A stretch of 26,345 nt of DNA from assembly GCA_025998595.1 (NCBI GenBank), contig BNWE01000010.1:1-26345 (forward strand), written 5' to 3'. A program made the translations under genes and the position numbers. Of the stretch, positions 15,910-23,521 are shown one piece after another. Source of the DNA: Alphaproteobacteria bacterium. Its GTDB lineage: Bacteria; Pseudomonadota; Alphaproteobacteria; UBA3830. Positions within the stretch are counted from its first letter, which is position 1. Each line of letters opens with the position of its first letter. Below the pieces are notes generated by a model. It worked only from the letters and a program-made list of their open reading frames with translations, did not search any database and was not told the origin of the DNA.

Positions 15910-16671
15910 TTAAAATCCCTGTTTTTCAGCTTTCGAAAACCATTTAAACGCCTTTTTAAAATTCATCATCACAACTGCATCACTCAAATACATATTCCCA
16001 AGATTGTATTGGGCCATAGCAATACCTTGCTTCGCAGCTCTCAAATACCATTTATATGCTTTCTTAAAATTCCGTTCGACGCCTTGCCCCCACTCATACT
16101 TGTAACCAACGTTATATTGAGCTTCAGCAAGGCCTTGCTCTGCCGCTTTCAAAATCCATTCAAATGCCAACTCTGAATCCTGCTCTACACCTAAACCATT
16201 TTCATACATAGCTCCGAGACCATTTTGTCCTTCGGCAAACCCATTCTTTGCAGTTTTAAAAAACAACAGAAAGGTTTTTCCCAAATCTTGGTCATGATAT
16301 TTCCCCAAATCAAGCCCATCATATAATTCACGCATATGCATAAATCCAAGCATGTATTGAGCTTTTGCAAGACCTTTATCGGCAGCTTTCAAAAACCATT
16401 CAAATGCTTGCTCGAAGTTTCGATCTCTATAATAAATGTTTCCAAAATCGTATTGGAGTTGAGCAAGTTTTTGATCCATAGCCTTCAAATCCAATCCACA
16501 GTTATGATCTCTACAAGCAGAACTTGATGAAGAGGACGACGATGATGATGCCGCGGCATCAAATGTTTTACTATTCTCCCCATGTGTAGAAAGTTCCATT
16601 GCTTCTGCACCAATAACGCCTATACACGAAAGCACAAAAGCAAATACTCTGTGACTGGCTTTTTTTATCAT
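15910..16671 (-). CDS. Secreted Sel1-repeat protein with a poly-Ser linker
   Basis: A 253-residue protein. I start at 16671 (MIKKASHRVFAFV) because GGAG ends 6 bases upstream; an in-frame ATG at 16683 overlaps that site. Residues 1 to about 25 are a signal peptide. A linker with a 10-residue Ser run follows near 45. From about 70 to the end there are five Sel1-like helical repeats (consensus A.AQY.LG.MY..G.GV..D..KAF.W..KAA.QG), the second with an insertion. Sel1 repeats are scaffolds for protein-protein contacts and are common in secreted proteins of host-associated bacteria. It lies downstream of the larger Sel1 gene on the same strand, 171 bases away. Confidence 0.88.
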   Translation of the reverse strand: MIKKASHRVFAFVLSCIGVIGAEAMELSTHGENSKTFDAAASSSSSSSSSSACRDHNCGLDLKAMDQKLAQLQYDFGNIYYRDRNFEQAFEWFLKAADKGLAKAQYMLGFMHMRELYDGLDLGKYHDQDLGKTFLLFFKTAKNGFAEGQNGLGAMYENGLGVEQDSELAFEWILKAAEQGLAEAQYNVGYKYEWGQGVERNFKKAYKWYLRAAKQGIAMAQYNLGNMYLSDAVVMMNFKKAFKWFSKAEKQGF

Positions 16672-16712
16672 TTTATACTCCATTTAACAATACTTAACAA
16701 AGAAATCGTCAA

Positions 16713-16742
16713 AGATTAACATGACAAACAAACGATTGTTAA
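16713..16742 (-). promoter_or_regulatory. Possible promoter of the short Sel1 gene
   Basis: Minus strand: -35 TTAACA, 18 bases, -10 TAATCT preceded by TGT. Weaker than the promoter of the longer Sel1 gene; read-through from that gene is an alternative. Confidence 0.35.
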
Positions 16743-16842
16743 CATAAAAACAAACATATTTTGTTTTTTGTCAGGCTCAGCAAAAAAGCACATTTTTAAC
16801 AGCTCATCTCATGCAAAAACATGCCTTTGCCGACAACTTTCA

Positions 16843-18786
16843 TCAATAATTAAACGACAAGAAGCTAAGCTCAACCATTTTAGGAAATTCTTTCAATGTG
16901 TCAATGGCTGGCTGATATCCTTTTTCGGCAGCTTCCGAACACAGCTCATACGCTTTCATAAAATCCGCTTCTACCACATTATTATTTCTATCACAATACA
17001 CTTTGCAAAGAACGTGCAGAGCCATAGGATCACCTTGATCGGCAGCTCTCGAAAGCAAATCAAATGCCTTCTCCAAATTCTGTTGAACACCTTGACCGCG
17101 ATAATACATATAAGCAACATTGTATAGAGCTCTTGCATTATTTTGCGCAGCAACCTTTAAATACCATTCAAATGTTTTTGCCAGATCTTTTGGCACTCCT
17201 TTTCCAAGGCTATAGATGTCACCAAGGTTGCATTGAGCCTTGACATGACCTTGCATGGCAGCCTTCGTATAAAACTCGACTGCTTTTGCTTGATCTTTTT
17301 CCATTTCGTACATACAACCAAGCATGAATTGAGCCGCTGCATGATCTTGCGCAGCAGCTTGCTCATACAGTTCGAGCGCCTTTTTCAAATTCTGTTTTAC
17401 ATGGATACCACCAAAATACACATTTCCAAGCTCATATTGAGCATCTACATCTCCTTGCTTCGCAGCTTTCGAAAACATTTCAATGGCTATCGCTGTGTCT
17501 TGTTCTACACAGTCGTTACCATTCAAATACATACAACCAAGCATGAATTGAGCCTCTGCATGATCTTGCGCAGCAGCTTGCTCATACAATTCGAACGCCT
17601 TTTTCAAATTCTGTTTTACATGGATGCCATCAAAATACACATTTCCAAGCTCAAATTGAGCCTCTGCATCTCCTTGCTTCGCAGCTTTCGAAAACATTTC
17701 AATGGCCATCGCTGTATTTTGTTTTACACAGTCGTTACCATCCAAATACATGCGCCCAAGCCTAAGTTGAGCATCCGGATAATCTTGTAAAGCAGCTCGC
17801 GAATACAATTCAAATGCTTTCTTTAAATTCTGTTCTACATATTTACCATTAAGATACATATCGCCAAGATTACCTAGAGATGGAGCATCCTCCTCATTTT
17901 TAATAGCTTCCGAATATAAATCAAATGCTTTCTTTAAATCCCGTGGCACATGTAGCCCGATATGGTACATACCTCCAAGAGCTCCTTGAGCCATGCTAAA
18001 ATTATGTTCGACGGCCTTTGAATACCATTCAAACGCTTTCCCGAAATCTTTTTGCACATATCGACCATTATAGTACATAAAACCAAGATTATATTGAGCT
18101 TCAGGTATTTCGAGCTCTGCGGCTTTCAAATAGCATTCAAATGCTCCCTTATAGTCTCCATGCTGAGAACATTTTACGCCAGATTTATATGCTTTTATGC
18201 TTTCATCCATTCTGCGCTTTCGTTCTCCTTCCTCCCTTTTTTGCGCTTTTCTTTGCTCTTCTCTTTCATGATCTATTCTGTCTTGCTCCTCTTTCTTTTG
18301 GCGTGCTTCATCTTCTTTCTCTTTTCTTTTTTTCTCCTTTTGTTCTTTCCTTACTTTGCCAAGCTCCGCAGCTTCTGCCGCGAGCCTAAGTTTTTCCTTT
18401 CGCTCCGCTTCAGCAACAACTCTGGCAGCTTCCTCGCGAACTCTTTCTGCCTCCATTTCCGCCAGAGTCCATAGAGTTATTCTTATATCTTGATGAAAAA
18501 TATACGGCGCTTTATTACTTCTTTCGCGCACTCCTACTCTTATACCGTGCATATGGTTTTTTTCTAAAAAACTTATAATTTTATTAGATTCCGTAGGAAC
18601 CTGCTCTTTGTCTGCACTTGTAACTCTAATATCAAGACCATTAGGCCCTAACGGATAAACTCCGCCACCTTTGCCATTATTGTAGTATGCCGCAAATTCC
18701 GGTACGGAAATCATTGCGTCAGAGGACATCACGCCCACACATGAGAATATTGCCATCAACATACTATTACTGATTTTTATCGCCAT
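16843..18786 (-). CDS. Secreted coiled-coil and Sel1-repeat protein
   Basis: A 647-residue protein. I start at 18786 (MAIKISNSMLMAIF) with GGAG 6 bases upstream. Residues 1 to about 28 are a signal peptide. Residues of about 30-120 form a small unrecognised domain. Residues of about 125-210 are a highly charged Glu/Lys/Arg coiled coil (for example RKEQKEKKRKEKEDEARQKK). From about 215 to the end there are about twelve Sel1-like repeats of 36-37 residues. Repeats 5-6 and 7-8 are near copies of each other, a recent 73-residue duplication. It is a likely exported adaptor or effector-type scaffold, by family analogy; partners cannot be inferred. The nearby shorter Sel1 protein shares the same signal, leader and repeat type. 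Confidence 0.9.
   Translation of the reverse strand: MAIKISNSMLMAIFSCVGVMSSDAMISVPEFAAYYNNGKGGGVYPLGPNGLDIRVTSADKEQVPTESNKIISFLEKNHMHGIRVGVRERSNKAPYIFHQDIRITLWTLAEMEAERVREEAARVVAEAERKEKLRLAAEAAELGKVRKEQKEKKRKEKEDEARQKKEEQDRIDHEREEQRKAQKREEGERKRRMDESIKAYKSGVKCSQHGDYKGAFECYLKAAELEIPEAQYNLGFMYYNGRYVQKDFGKAFEWYSKAVEHNFSMAQGALGGMYHIGLHVPRDLKKAFDLYSEAIKNEEDAPSLGNLGDMYLNGKYVEQNLKKAFELYSRAALQDYPDAQLRLGRMYLDGNDCVKQNTAMAIEMFSKAAKQGDAEAQFELGNVYFDGIHVKQNLKKAFELYEQAAAQDHAEAQFMLGCMYLNGNDCVEQDTAIAIEMFSKAAKQGDVDAQYELGNVYFGGIHVKQNLKKALELYEQAAAQDHAAAQFMLGCMYEMEKDQAKAVEFYTKAAMQGHVKAQCNLGDIYSLGKGVPKDLAKTFEWYLKVAAQNNARALYNVAYMYYRGQGVQQNLEKAFDLLSRAADQGDPMALHVLCKVYCDRNNNVVEADFMKAYELCSEAAEKGYQPAIDTLKEFPKMVELSFLSFNY
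17311..17748. repeat. 219-bp segmental tandem duplication within the Sel1 gene
   Basis: Units 17311-17529 and 17530-17748 align without gaps and differ at only about fifteen positions by eye. The period of 73 codons equals two Sel1 repeats, so the array grew by a two-repeat step. Confidence 0.88.
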
Positions 18787-18823
18787 TTTACACTCCATTT
18801 ATAATATTAACCAAAATTACGAA

Positions 18824-18852
18824 ACGATAACACAATGAAAAACTGTTGTCAA
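18824..18852 (-). promoter_or_regulatory. Predicted sigma70-type promoter of the long Sel1 gene
   Basis: Minus strand: -35 TTGACA (perfect), 17 bases, -10 TATCGT preceded by TGT (extended -10). Leader of about 30 bases. Confidence 0.65.
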
Positions 18853-18937
18853 TACATTAGGAGACACTCTAGGTCGCTCGTTATTCTATCCGACGTTCCA
18901 TACATTTGCTTATAAAATTTTCACAAAATTCATATTT

Positions 18938-18966
18938 TTGTAACAAAATTCATATATTCTTATCGT
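18938..18966 (+). promoter_or_regulatory. Possible promoter of the FkbM-type gene
   Basis: -35 TTGTAA, 17 bases, -10 TATCGT. This would place the start within a few bases of the ribosome site, giving a very short leader. A 20-base imperfect direct repeat (ACAAAATTCATAT, twice) overlaps it. Confidence 0.35.
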
Positions 18967-18985
18967 GTATGGTCAGGAGATTGAT

Positions 18986-19873
18986 ATGAACATTTCGAAG
19001 TTTTTTTTCAAGGGAAGAGCCTTTTTTTTAGCGCTTATAGTTTTATTTGCGCTAATGATTGGAATCATGTTCATGGAAAAAACCAAAGACATAGTTGGTC
19101 TCATTCCAAGATTTAGAGGAGAAGTGTCGATCGGCAATGGATTTATTATTACCCATACAAAGGACGAGCAGCCACTCATAATAAAAAAAGACGATCCACT
19201 GATTGGACAACAATTGAGATTTTTAGGAACGGTAAAATCTGTATTTTCAGATACGATCACTGATTTGTGCAATGGTAACGATATCATAGTTGAAGTTGGC
19301 TCATATTTTGGCTATAATTCAATACTTTTGGGCAAAAAACTAAAAAAAGAAGGTAAAATCTATTGCCTAGAGCCAAATCCATCAATATTCTCATGTCTTA
19401 GGAAAAACATTGTTATCAACGATCTGGAATCACTTTGTAAGCTGAAGAATATCGCCATTTCGAGCGCTAGTGGAACCTGCAACATAGAAGATTATTTCTC
19501 GATTTCAAAGCTGCCAAATGGTAAGTACACAAAACCACCACTAATAAAAGTCGACTGCAACACTCTGGACGATGAAATGAAAGATGAAACGAAAGCGATC
19601 AATCTTCTAACGATCGATGTCCCAGGTCTTGAATTTCTAATTCTGGATGGCGCCTCAAAAATACTGGAACACAAGAATATCAAGGTGGTCTTCATGTTTG
19701 ACAAAAAAGAATCTTCGAAAAACACAGACGTAAAAACCGAACTAAATGATTTGCATGCTCTTGGATTTAAGTTTTACCTTTCCAAAGGGAAAAACGACAT
19801 ATCCCCCATAACAATCGATGAAATAATGGAGTTAAAAACCGCTGTTCTCGTCATCTCCAGGAAACAGTTATAA
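18986..19873 (+). CDS. Membrane-anchored FkbM-family methyltransferase
   Basis: A 295-residue protein. The start at 18986 is set by AGGAG 6 bases upstream. Residues of about 12-30 are a single hydrophobic segment, so the enzyme is anchored or exported rather than free in the cytoplasm. The Rossmann-type SAM-binding core follows: VEVGSYFGYNSILLGKKL at about 102-119 (motif I), YCLEPNPSIFSCLRKNI at about 126-142 with the acidic SAM-ribose residue, and LLTIDVPGLEFLILDGA at about 207-223. Most FkbM proteins have Glu in DVEG where this one has Pro. Family members methylate hydroxyls of sugars or other small substrates; the substrate here is unknown. It is not obviously in an operon with murG, which has its own promoter. 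Confidence 0.85.
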   Translation: MNISKFFFKGRAFFLALIVLFALMIGIMFMEKTKDIVGLIPRFRGEVSIGNGFIITHTKDEQPLIIKKDDPLIGQQLRFLGTVKSVFSDTITDLCNGNDIIVEVGSYFGYNSILLGKKLKKEGKIYCLEPNPSIFSCLRKNIVINDLESLCKLKNIAISSASGTCNIEDYFSISKLPNGKYTKPPLIKVDCNTLDDEMKDETKAINLLTIDVPGLEFLILDGASKILEHKNIKVVFMFDKKESSKNTDVKTELNDLHALGFKFYLSKGKNDISPITIDEIMELKTAVLVISRKQL

Positions 19874-19948
19874 ATGATTGCATCACAGGCATTTTCTCAC
19901 GCTGAGGCAACTTCTCACACGCGCGTTTCAGAAAGGCAATAAACGCAA

Positions 19949-19963
19949 CCACCGTCACGCTGG
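19949..19963. repeat. Palindromic hairpin repeat, copy R6 (upstream of murG)
   Basis: CCACCG-TCA-CGCTGG, one mismatch between arms, ending 4 bases before the -35 of the murG promoter. Confidence 0.6.
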
Positions 19964-19967
19964 CACT

Positions 19968-19996
19968 TTGAAGCAAGAGCTTGTGTGTGATATAAA
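19968..19996 (+). promoter_or_regulatory. Predicted promoter of the murG-murC-murB-ddl operon
   Basis: -35 TTGAAG, 17 bases, -10 TATAAA preceded by TGA (extended -10). Start near 20003, about 30 bases before murG. No other convincing promoter was noticed inside the operon. Confidence 0.65.
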
Positions 19997-20033
19997 TAAG
20001 GTACGTTTTTTATTATCTTCGTAGAGGTTTGCG

Positions 20034-21071
20034 TTGAAAGTAAGTATATGCTCAGGAGGAACTGGCGGCCATATGTTTCCGGCATGTGCGCTGTTTAATA
20101 CGCTGAAGGAAAGCGGTCATGCAGTATCCATGATCACTGATACGCGAGGCGATGTCTTCTGCAAAGGCATACAAAGCAAGGTAATTGTAAAAACCATAAG
20201 GATATCGCGGACAAGAGCTGTCTACGCGGCCATTGGATTTATACGCATGTTCTGGAAATTTATGAGAATGTGGTTTAGGGATTCTCCAGACGTAATCGTT
20301 GGATTCGGCGGAATGTTCACCGTAATACCGGTTCTTGTAGCCAAATGTCTCGGATCGAAAGTGATTATATATGAGCAAAATTCAATTTTGGGAAAAGCTA
20401 ATCGGCTATTATCGTATTTCTCCAACTCAAACACATCATTTTTTGATTTGGGAAATGGCTGGAAATGTGTTCCATCCCCCGTCAGAGATGAGTTCGTAAA
20501 ACTTAAGGATGCCCCGTACACCTGCGACGAGGGAATAAGAATTGTTGTGATAGGAGGAAGTCAGGGAGCGCGCTCATTTTCCGACATTATTCCCACGGCT
20601 CTGGAAAAACTGCCGCCGGATCAAAGAAAAAATATAGAAATAGTTCAGCAGGTTAGCGACGAAACACGCCTAAATCTAGAGGGACGTTATCGCGAATTGG
20701 GCGTAAAATTCACTCTGATGGCGTTTGTCAATAACATAGCGGAGGAAATGTCCAATTCTCAGCTGGTGATATGCAGATCCGGAGCATCTACACTTGCGGA
20801 ATTGTCTACCATTGGACGTCCGGCAATTCTGATCCCGTATCCACGTGCCACGGACAATCATCAGGCTTTCAACGCTGCATATTATGTGAGAAGGCAGGCT
20901 GCTTGGATGGTGGAAGAAAAAGATGGAATAATAGAAAAATTATCTTCGATAATTAGTGAAGTTTTAGCTGATCGGGAATTGCTAAAACTTGCGGCATCAA
21001 ATATGCTTAATAGCTCGATGAGTGACTCCAGGAATTCATTTGTCAATCTTATCGAGTCGGTTTGTAGTTGA
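20034..21071 (+). CDS. murG: UDP-GlcNAc:lipid I GlcNAc transferase (MurG)
   Basis: Makes lipid II by adding GlcNAc from UDP-GlcNAc to lipid I, at the inner face of the cytoplasmic membrane. A 345-residue product of normal length. Seen: GGTGGHMFPA at 8-17 (lipid/phosphate-binding loop), YEQNSILGKANR at about 113-124, GGSQGAR at 174-180, and the C-terminal donor-binding region RSGASTLAE at 248-256 with NHQAFNA at 275-281. It starts with UUG at 20034. No in-frame ATG precedes the GGTGGH motif, and GAGG lies 6 bases upstream, so the rare start is well supported. First gene of the operon; murC follows after 32 bases with a similar GTAGAGGT ribosome site. Confidence 0.97.
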   Translation: MKVSICSGGTGGHMFPACALFNTLKESGHAVSMITDTRGDVFCKGIQSKVIVKTIRISRTRAVYAAIGFIRMFWKFMRMWFRDSPDVIVGFGGMFTVIPVLVAKCLGSKVIIYEQNSILGKANRLLSYFSNSNTSFFDLGNGWKCVPSPVRDEFVKLKDAPYTCDEGIRIVVIGGSQGARSFSDIIPTALEKLPPDQRKNIEIVQQVSDETRLNLEGRYRELGVKFTLMAFVNNIAEEMSNSQLVICRSGASTLAELSTIGRPAILIPYPRATDNHQAFNAAYYVRRQAAWMVEEKDGIIEKLSSIISEVLADRELLKLAASNMLNSSMSDSRNSFVNLIESVCS

Positions 21072-21103
21072 TTTACGTATATTGTTCCAAGTAGAGGTGC
21101 GCT

Positions 21104-22612
21104 ATGAAAAGATTTCCTATTGAGTCTGGAGTTATTCATTTTGTCGGCATTGGTGGCATTGGCATGAGTGGTATCGCAGATATTCTCGTGAACCTTGGAT
21201 ATCGGGTAAGCGGAAGCGATTTGAAAGAAAACGCCATGACCGCAAGACTGTCCAGAAAAGGCGTGAAAATCATGACCGGGCATCTGGAAGACAATGTTCG
21301 CGATGCATCAGTTGTGGTTATATCTTCGGCAATTTCCAAAGATAATCCAGAAATACTAGAGGCTCGCCGCCTGCATATTCCGGTCATCAGAAGAGCGGAA
21401 ATGCTGGCCGAGTTGATGAAAATGAAGATATCCGTAGCTGTTGCCGGTACCCATGGAAAAACAACAACCACATCTCTTGTGGCTGCAATTTTAGAGCAGG
21501 CCAGTCTGGATCCAACCGTGGTAAACGGCGGGGTCATAAACGCCTACAACAGCAATGCAAGATTGGGATCCGGAGATTACATAGTGGTTGAAGCTGATGA
21601 ATCAGATGGATCCTTTACAAAACTAATGTCCACAGTTGCCGTTGTCACCAACATAAACTTTGACCACACAGATAATTTTGAAAATTTCGATGAACTGAGA
21701 GGTATGTTCGAGAAATTCGTTGGAAATATACCGTTTTATGGAGCGGCTGTATTATGTGTGGCTCATCCGGAAGTAAGAAAAATCTCGGAATCCATAGTTG
21801 ATCGTCGCATAATCAAGTACGGTTTTGAAAGCGATGCAGATGTATCGTGTGCAAATGTTGTGCTATCGTCGCAGGGAGCGGAATTCGACGTTGTTTTCTC
21901 CACCAGCATCAGCGATAGATATGGCGTAAATGGCGGCTGGAAAGGAGTCCGTCTTCCGATGTTTGGAAGACACAACGTTCAGAACGCTCTGGCAGCCATA
22001 TCAGTGGGACTGGAGTTTGGAATATCCGAAGAAAATATGAGAATGGCGCTAGGATCGTTCATGGGAGTAAAACGACGATTTACTCGAGTAGCTGAAGTGG
22101 ATGGAGTTGTCATAATTGATGACTATGCCCATCATCCGGTTGAGATAGGAGCGGTTCTTACTGCCGCCAAGAGTGTCTGTACCGGAAAAATATACGCCGT
22201 CATGCAGCCGCATAGATATACCAGATTGACGACGTTCCTTCCTGAGTTTGCAAAGGTGCTCGAATTGAGTGACACCGTATTCATCGCTCCAGTTTATTCT
22301 GCCGGAGAGCAATACAAAGACATAGATCATTTTTCACTTCTGAAAGAGCTCAAGGAAAACAATGTGGTAAGAGCAGAATTTGTTCAAGATGTTTGGGAGC
22401 TGAAAGACAAGATTTCCCCAATGTTAAACCAACGTGACGCTGGATCCGACCAATGTGACATTGGATCCGATAATAATGAAACGCATGTGTTGCAAGCACC
22501 ACTGGATATAGGAAGGTTGTGCGAGAGATCAAGTGAAGATTTTGTAATCTTTCTCGGAGCCGGAGACATAACCCAGTGGGCTTATACGTTTGCAGATATT
22601 ATGAAGGACTAA
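21104..22612 (+). CDS. murC: UDP-N-acetylmuramate--L-alanine ligase (MurC)
   Basis: Cytoplasmic ATP-dependent ligase adding L-Ala to UDP-MurNAc, the first amino acid of the peptidoglycan stem. Seen: GIGGIGMSG at 15-23, the ATP loop AGTHGKTTT at 114-122, EADESDGSF at 163-171, TNINFDHTDNF at 182-192, GRHNVQNAL at 288-296 and DDYAHHPVEI at 339-348. Near the C-terminus the conserved FLGAGDITQWAY is at 483-494. Just before it, residues of about 442-476 are an extra segment of poor conservation. It contains two tandem palindromic repeats, read as QRDAGSD and QCDIGSD. At 502 residues the protein is a little longer than most MurC. murB follows after 3 bases. Confidence 0.97.
   Translation: MKRFPIESGVIHFVGIGGIGMSGIADILVNLGYRVSGSDLKENAMTARLSRKGVKIMTGHLEDNVRDASVVVISSAISKDNPEILEARRLHIPVIRRAEMLAELMKMKISVAVAGTHGKTTTTSLVAAILEQASLDPTVVNGGVINAYNSNARLGSGDYIVVEADESDGSFTKLMSTVAVVTNINFDHTDNFENFDELRGMFEKFVGNIPFYGAAVLCVAHPEVRKISESIVDRRIIKYGFESDADVSCANVVLSSQGAEFDVVFSTSISDRYGVNGGWKGVRLPMFGRHNVQNALAAISVGLEFGISEENMRMALGSFMGVKRRFTRVAEVDGVVIIDDYAHHPVEIGAVLTAAKSVCTGKIYAVMQPHRYTRLTTFLPEFAKVLELSDTVFIAPVYSAGEQYKDIDHFSLLKELKENNVVRAEFVQDVWELKDKISPMLNQRDAGSDQCDIGSDNNETHVLQAPLDIGRLCERSSEDFVIFLGAGDITQWAYTFADIMKD
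22429..22470. repeat. Two tandem palindromic repeats inside murC, copies R7a and R7b
   Basis: CCAACG-TGA-CGCTGG-ATCCGA followed at a 21-base step by CCAATG-TGA-CATTGG-ATCCGA. The second keeps its palindrome through paired changes in both arms. The 21-base step keeps the murC frame. Confidence 0.85.
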
Positions 22613-22615
22613 AAA

Positions 22616-23509
22616 ATGTCTGTTTTTGATGGCTTTCCACCGGTAAGAGGGATTTTGCAGGAAAAGGTCGATTTAGCCAAGAAATCGCGGTTTGGCGTTG
22701 GTGGTTCCGCTGAAATTCTTTTTACGCCGGAAGATGTGGATGACCTCGTATTTTTTCTCCGAAATATTCCGGAAGGCTATCCCATCACCATACTCGGAGC
22801 CATGTCCAACGTATTGATACGCAGCGGTGGCATAGATGGCATAGTGATAATGCTGGGAAATTGGTTTAAAAAAATATTTGTGGAAGATGGTATACTGGAA
22901 GTGGGCGCCGCCGTAAATTGCAGTGAGTTGTCCACAGTTGCAACTGATTCCGAACTGGGAGGCCTCGAGTTTCTCATGGGACTTCCGGGATCAGTTGGAG
23001 GAGCGCTAAAGATGAATGCTGGTTGCTATGGCTCGGAGATCTCGGATGCGCTTGTGGAATTCGAAGCGGTATCAACAGACGGGAGAATAAAGTGGTTCAA
23101 AGCTTCGGAAGTGGATTTCGGCTACAGAACTTCCGGAATTTCCGACGATGTCATTATCACAAGAGCTTGGTTTCGCGGTCTTCAGGATGTTGATTATGTC
23201 ATATCAAAAAGAAACAACGAGATAATTAAAAAACGCATGGATAGTCAGCCACTCAACAAAAGATCGTGTGGATCAACGTTTAAAAATCCGGAAGGAAAAA
23301 AGGCATGGGAGCTCATCAACGCCGTCGGTTGTCGCGGCATGAGAGTCGGTGGAGCAGTCGTATCGGAAAAGCATTGCAATTTTATAATAAATGATGGAAG
23401 TGCGACTCCCGAAGATATAGAATGTCTTGGCATCAATGTCATCGATAAGGTTCAGCAGATGACCGGCATAAAACTAGAGTGGGAAGTTATTCGTCTTGGT
23501 AGGCAGTAG
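22616..23509 (+). CDS. murB: UDP-N-acetylenolpyruvoylglucosamine reductase (MurB)
   Basis: FAD- and NADPH-dependent reductase forming UDP-MurNAc, the substrate of MurC. 297 residues, the short type common outside enteric bacteria. Seen: SRFGVGGSAE at 24-33, the FAD-binding ILGAMSNVLIRSGG at 59-72 (this position is usually GxGSN; Ala-Met here is a mild deviation), GLEFLMGLPGSVGGALKMNAG at about 116-136, YR at 170-171, the catalytic Ser in CGSTFKNP at 218-225, and the C-terminal Glu in LEWEV at 287-291. AAGGA precedes the ATG by 7 bases. Adjacent murC and murB is typical of Alphaproteobacteria. Confidence 0.96.
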   Translation: MSVFDGFPPVRGILQEKVDLAKKSRFGVGGSAEILFTPEDVDDLVFFLRNIPEGYPITILGAMSNVLIRSGGIDGIVIMLGNWFKKIFVEDGILEVGAAVNCSELSTVATDSELGGLEFLMGLPGSVGGALKMNAGCYGSEISDALVEFEAVSTDGRIKWFKASEVDFGYRTSGISDDVIITRAWFRGLQDVDYVISKRNNEIIKKRMDSQPLNKRSCGSTFKNPEGKKAWELINAVGCRGMRVGGAVVSEKHCNFIINDGSATPEDIECLGINVIDKVQQMTGIKLEWEVIRLGRQ

Positions 23510-23521
23510 AGGAAGGTAGCG

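Noticed and set aside
17233..18474. Plus-strand frames opposite the Sel1 gene that look repetitive
   Set aside because: They mirror the Sel1 repeats and the coiled coil on the minus strand; composition (Phe/Leu/Ile/Ser-rich) is typical of antisense reading.
16843..18786. CRISPR-like regular repetition
   Set aside because: Period near 108-111 bases is the Sel1 protein repeat, with diverged copies and no spacer/repeat structure.
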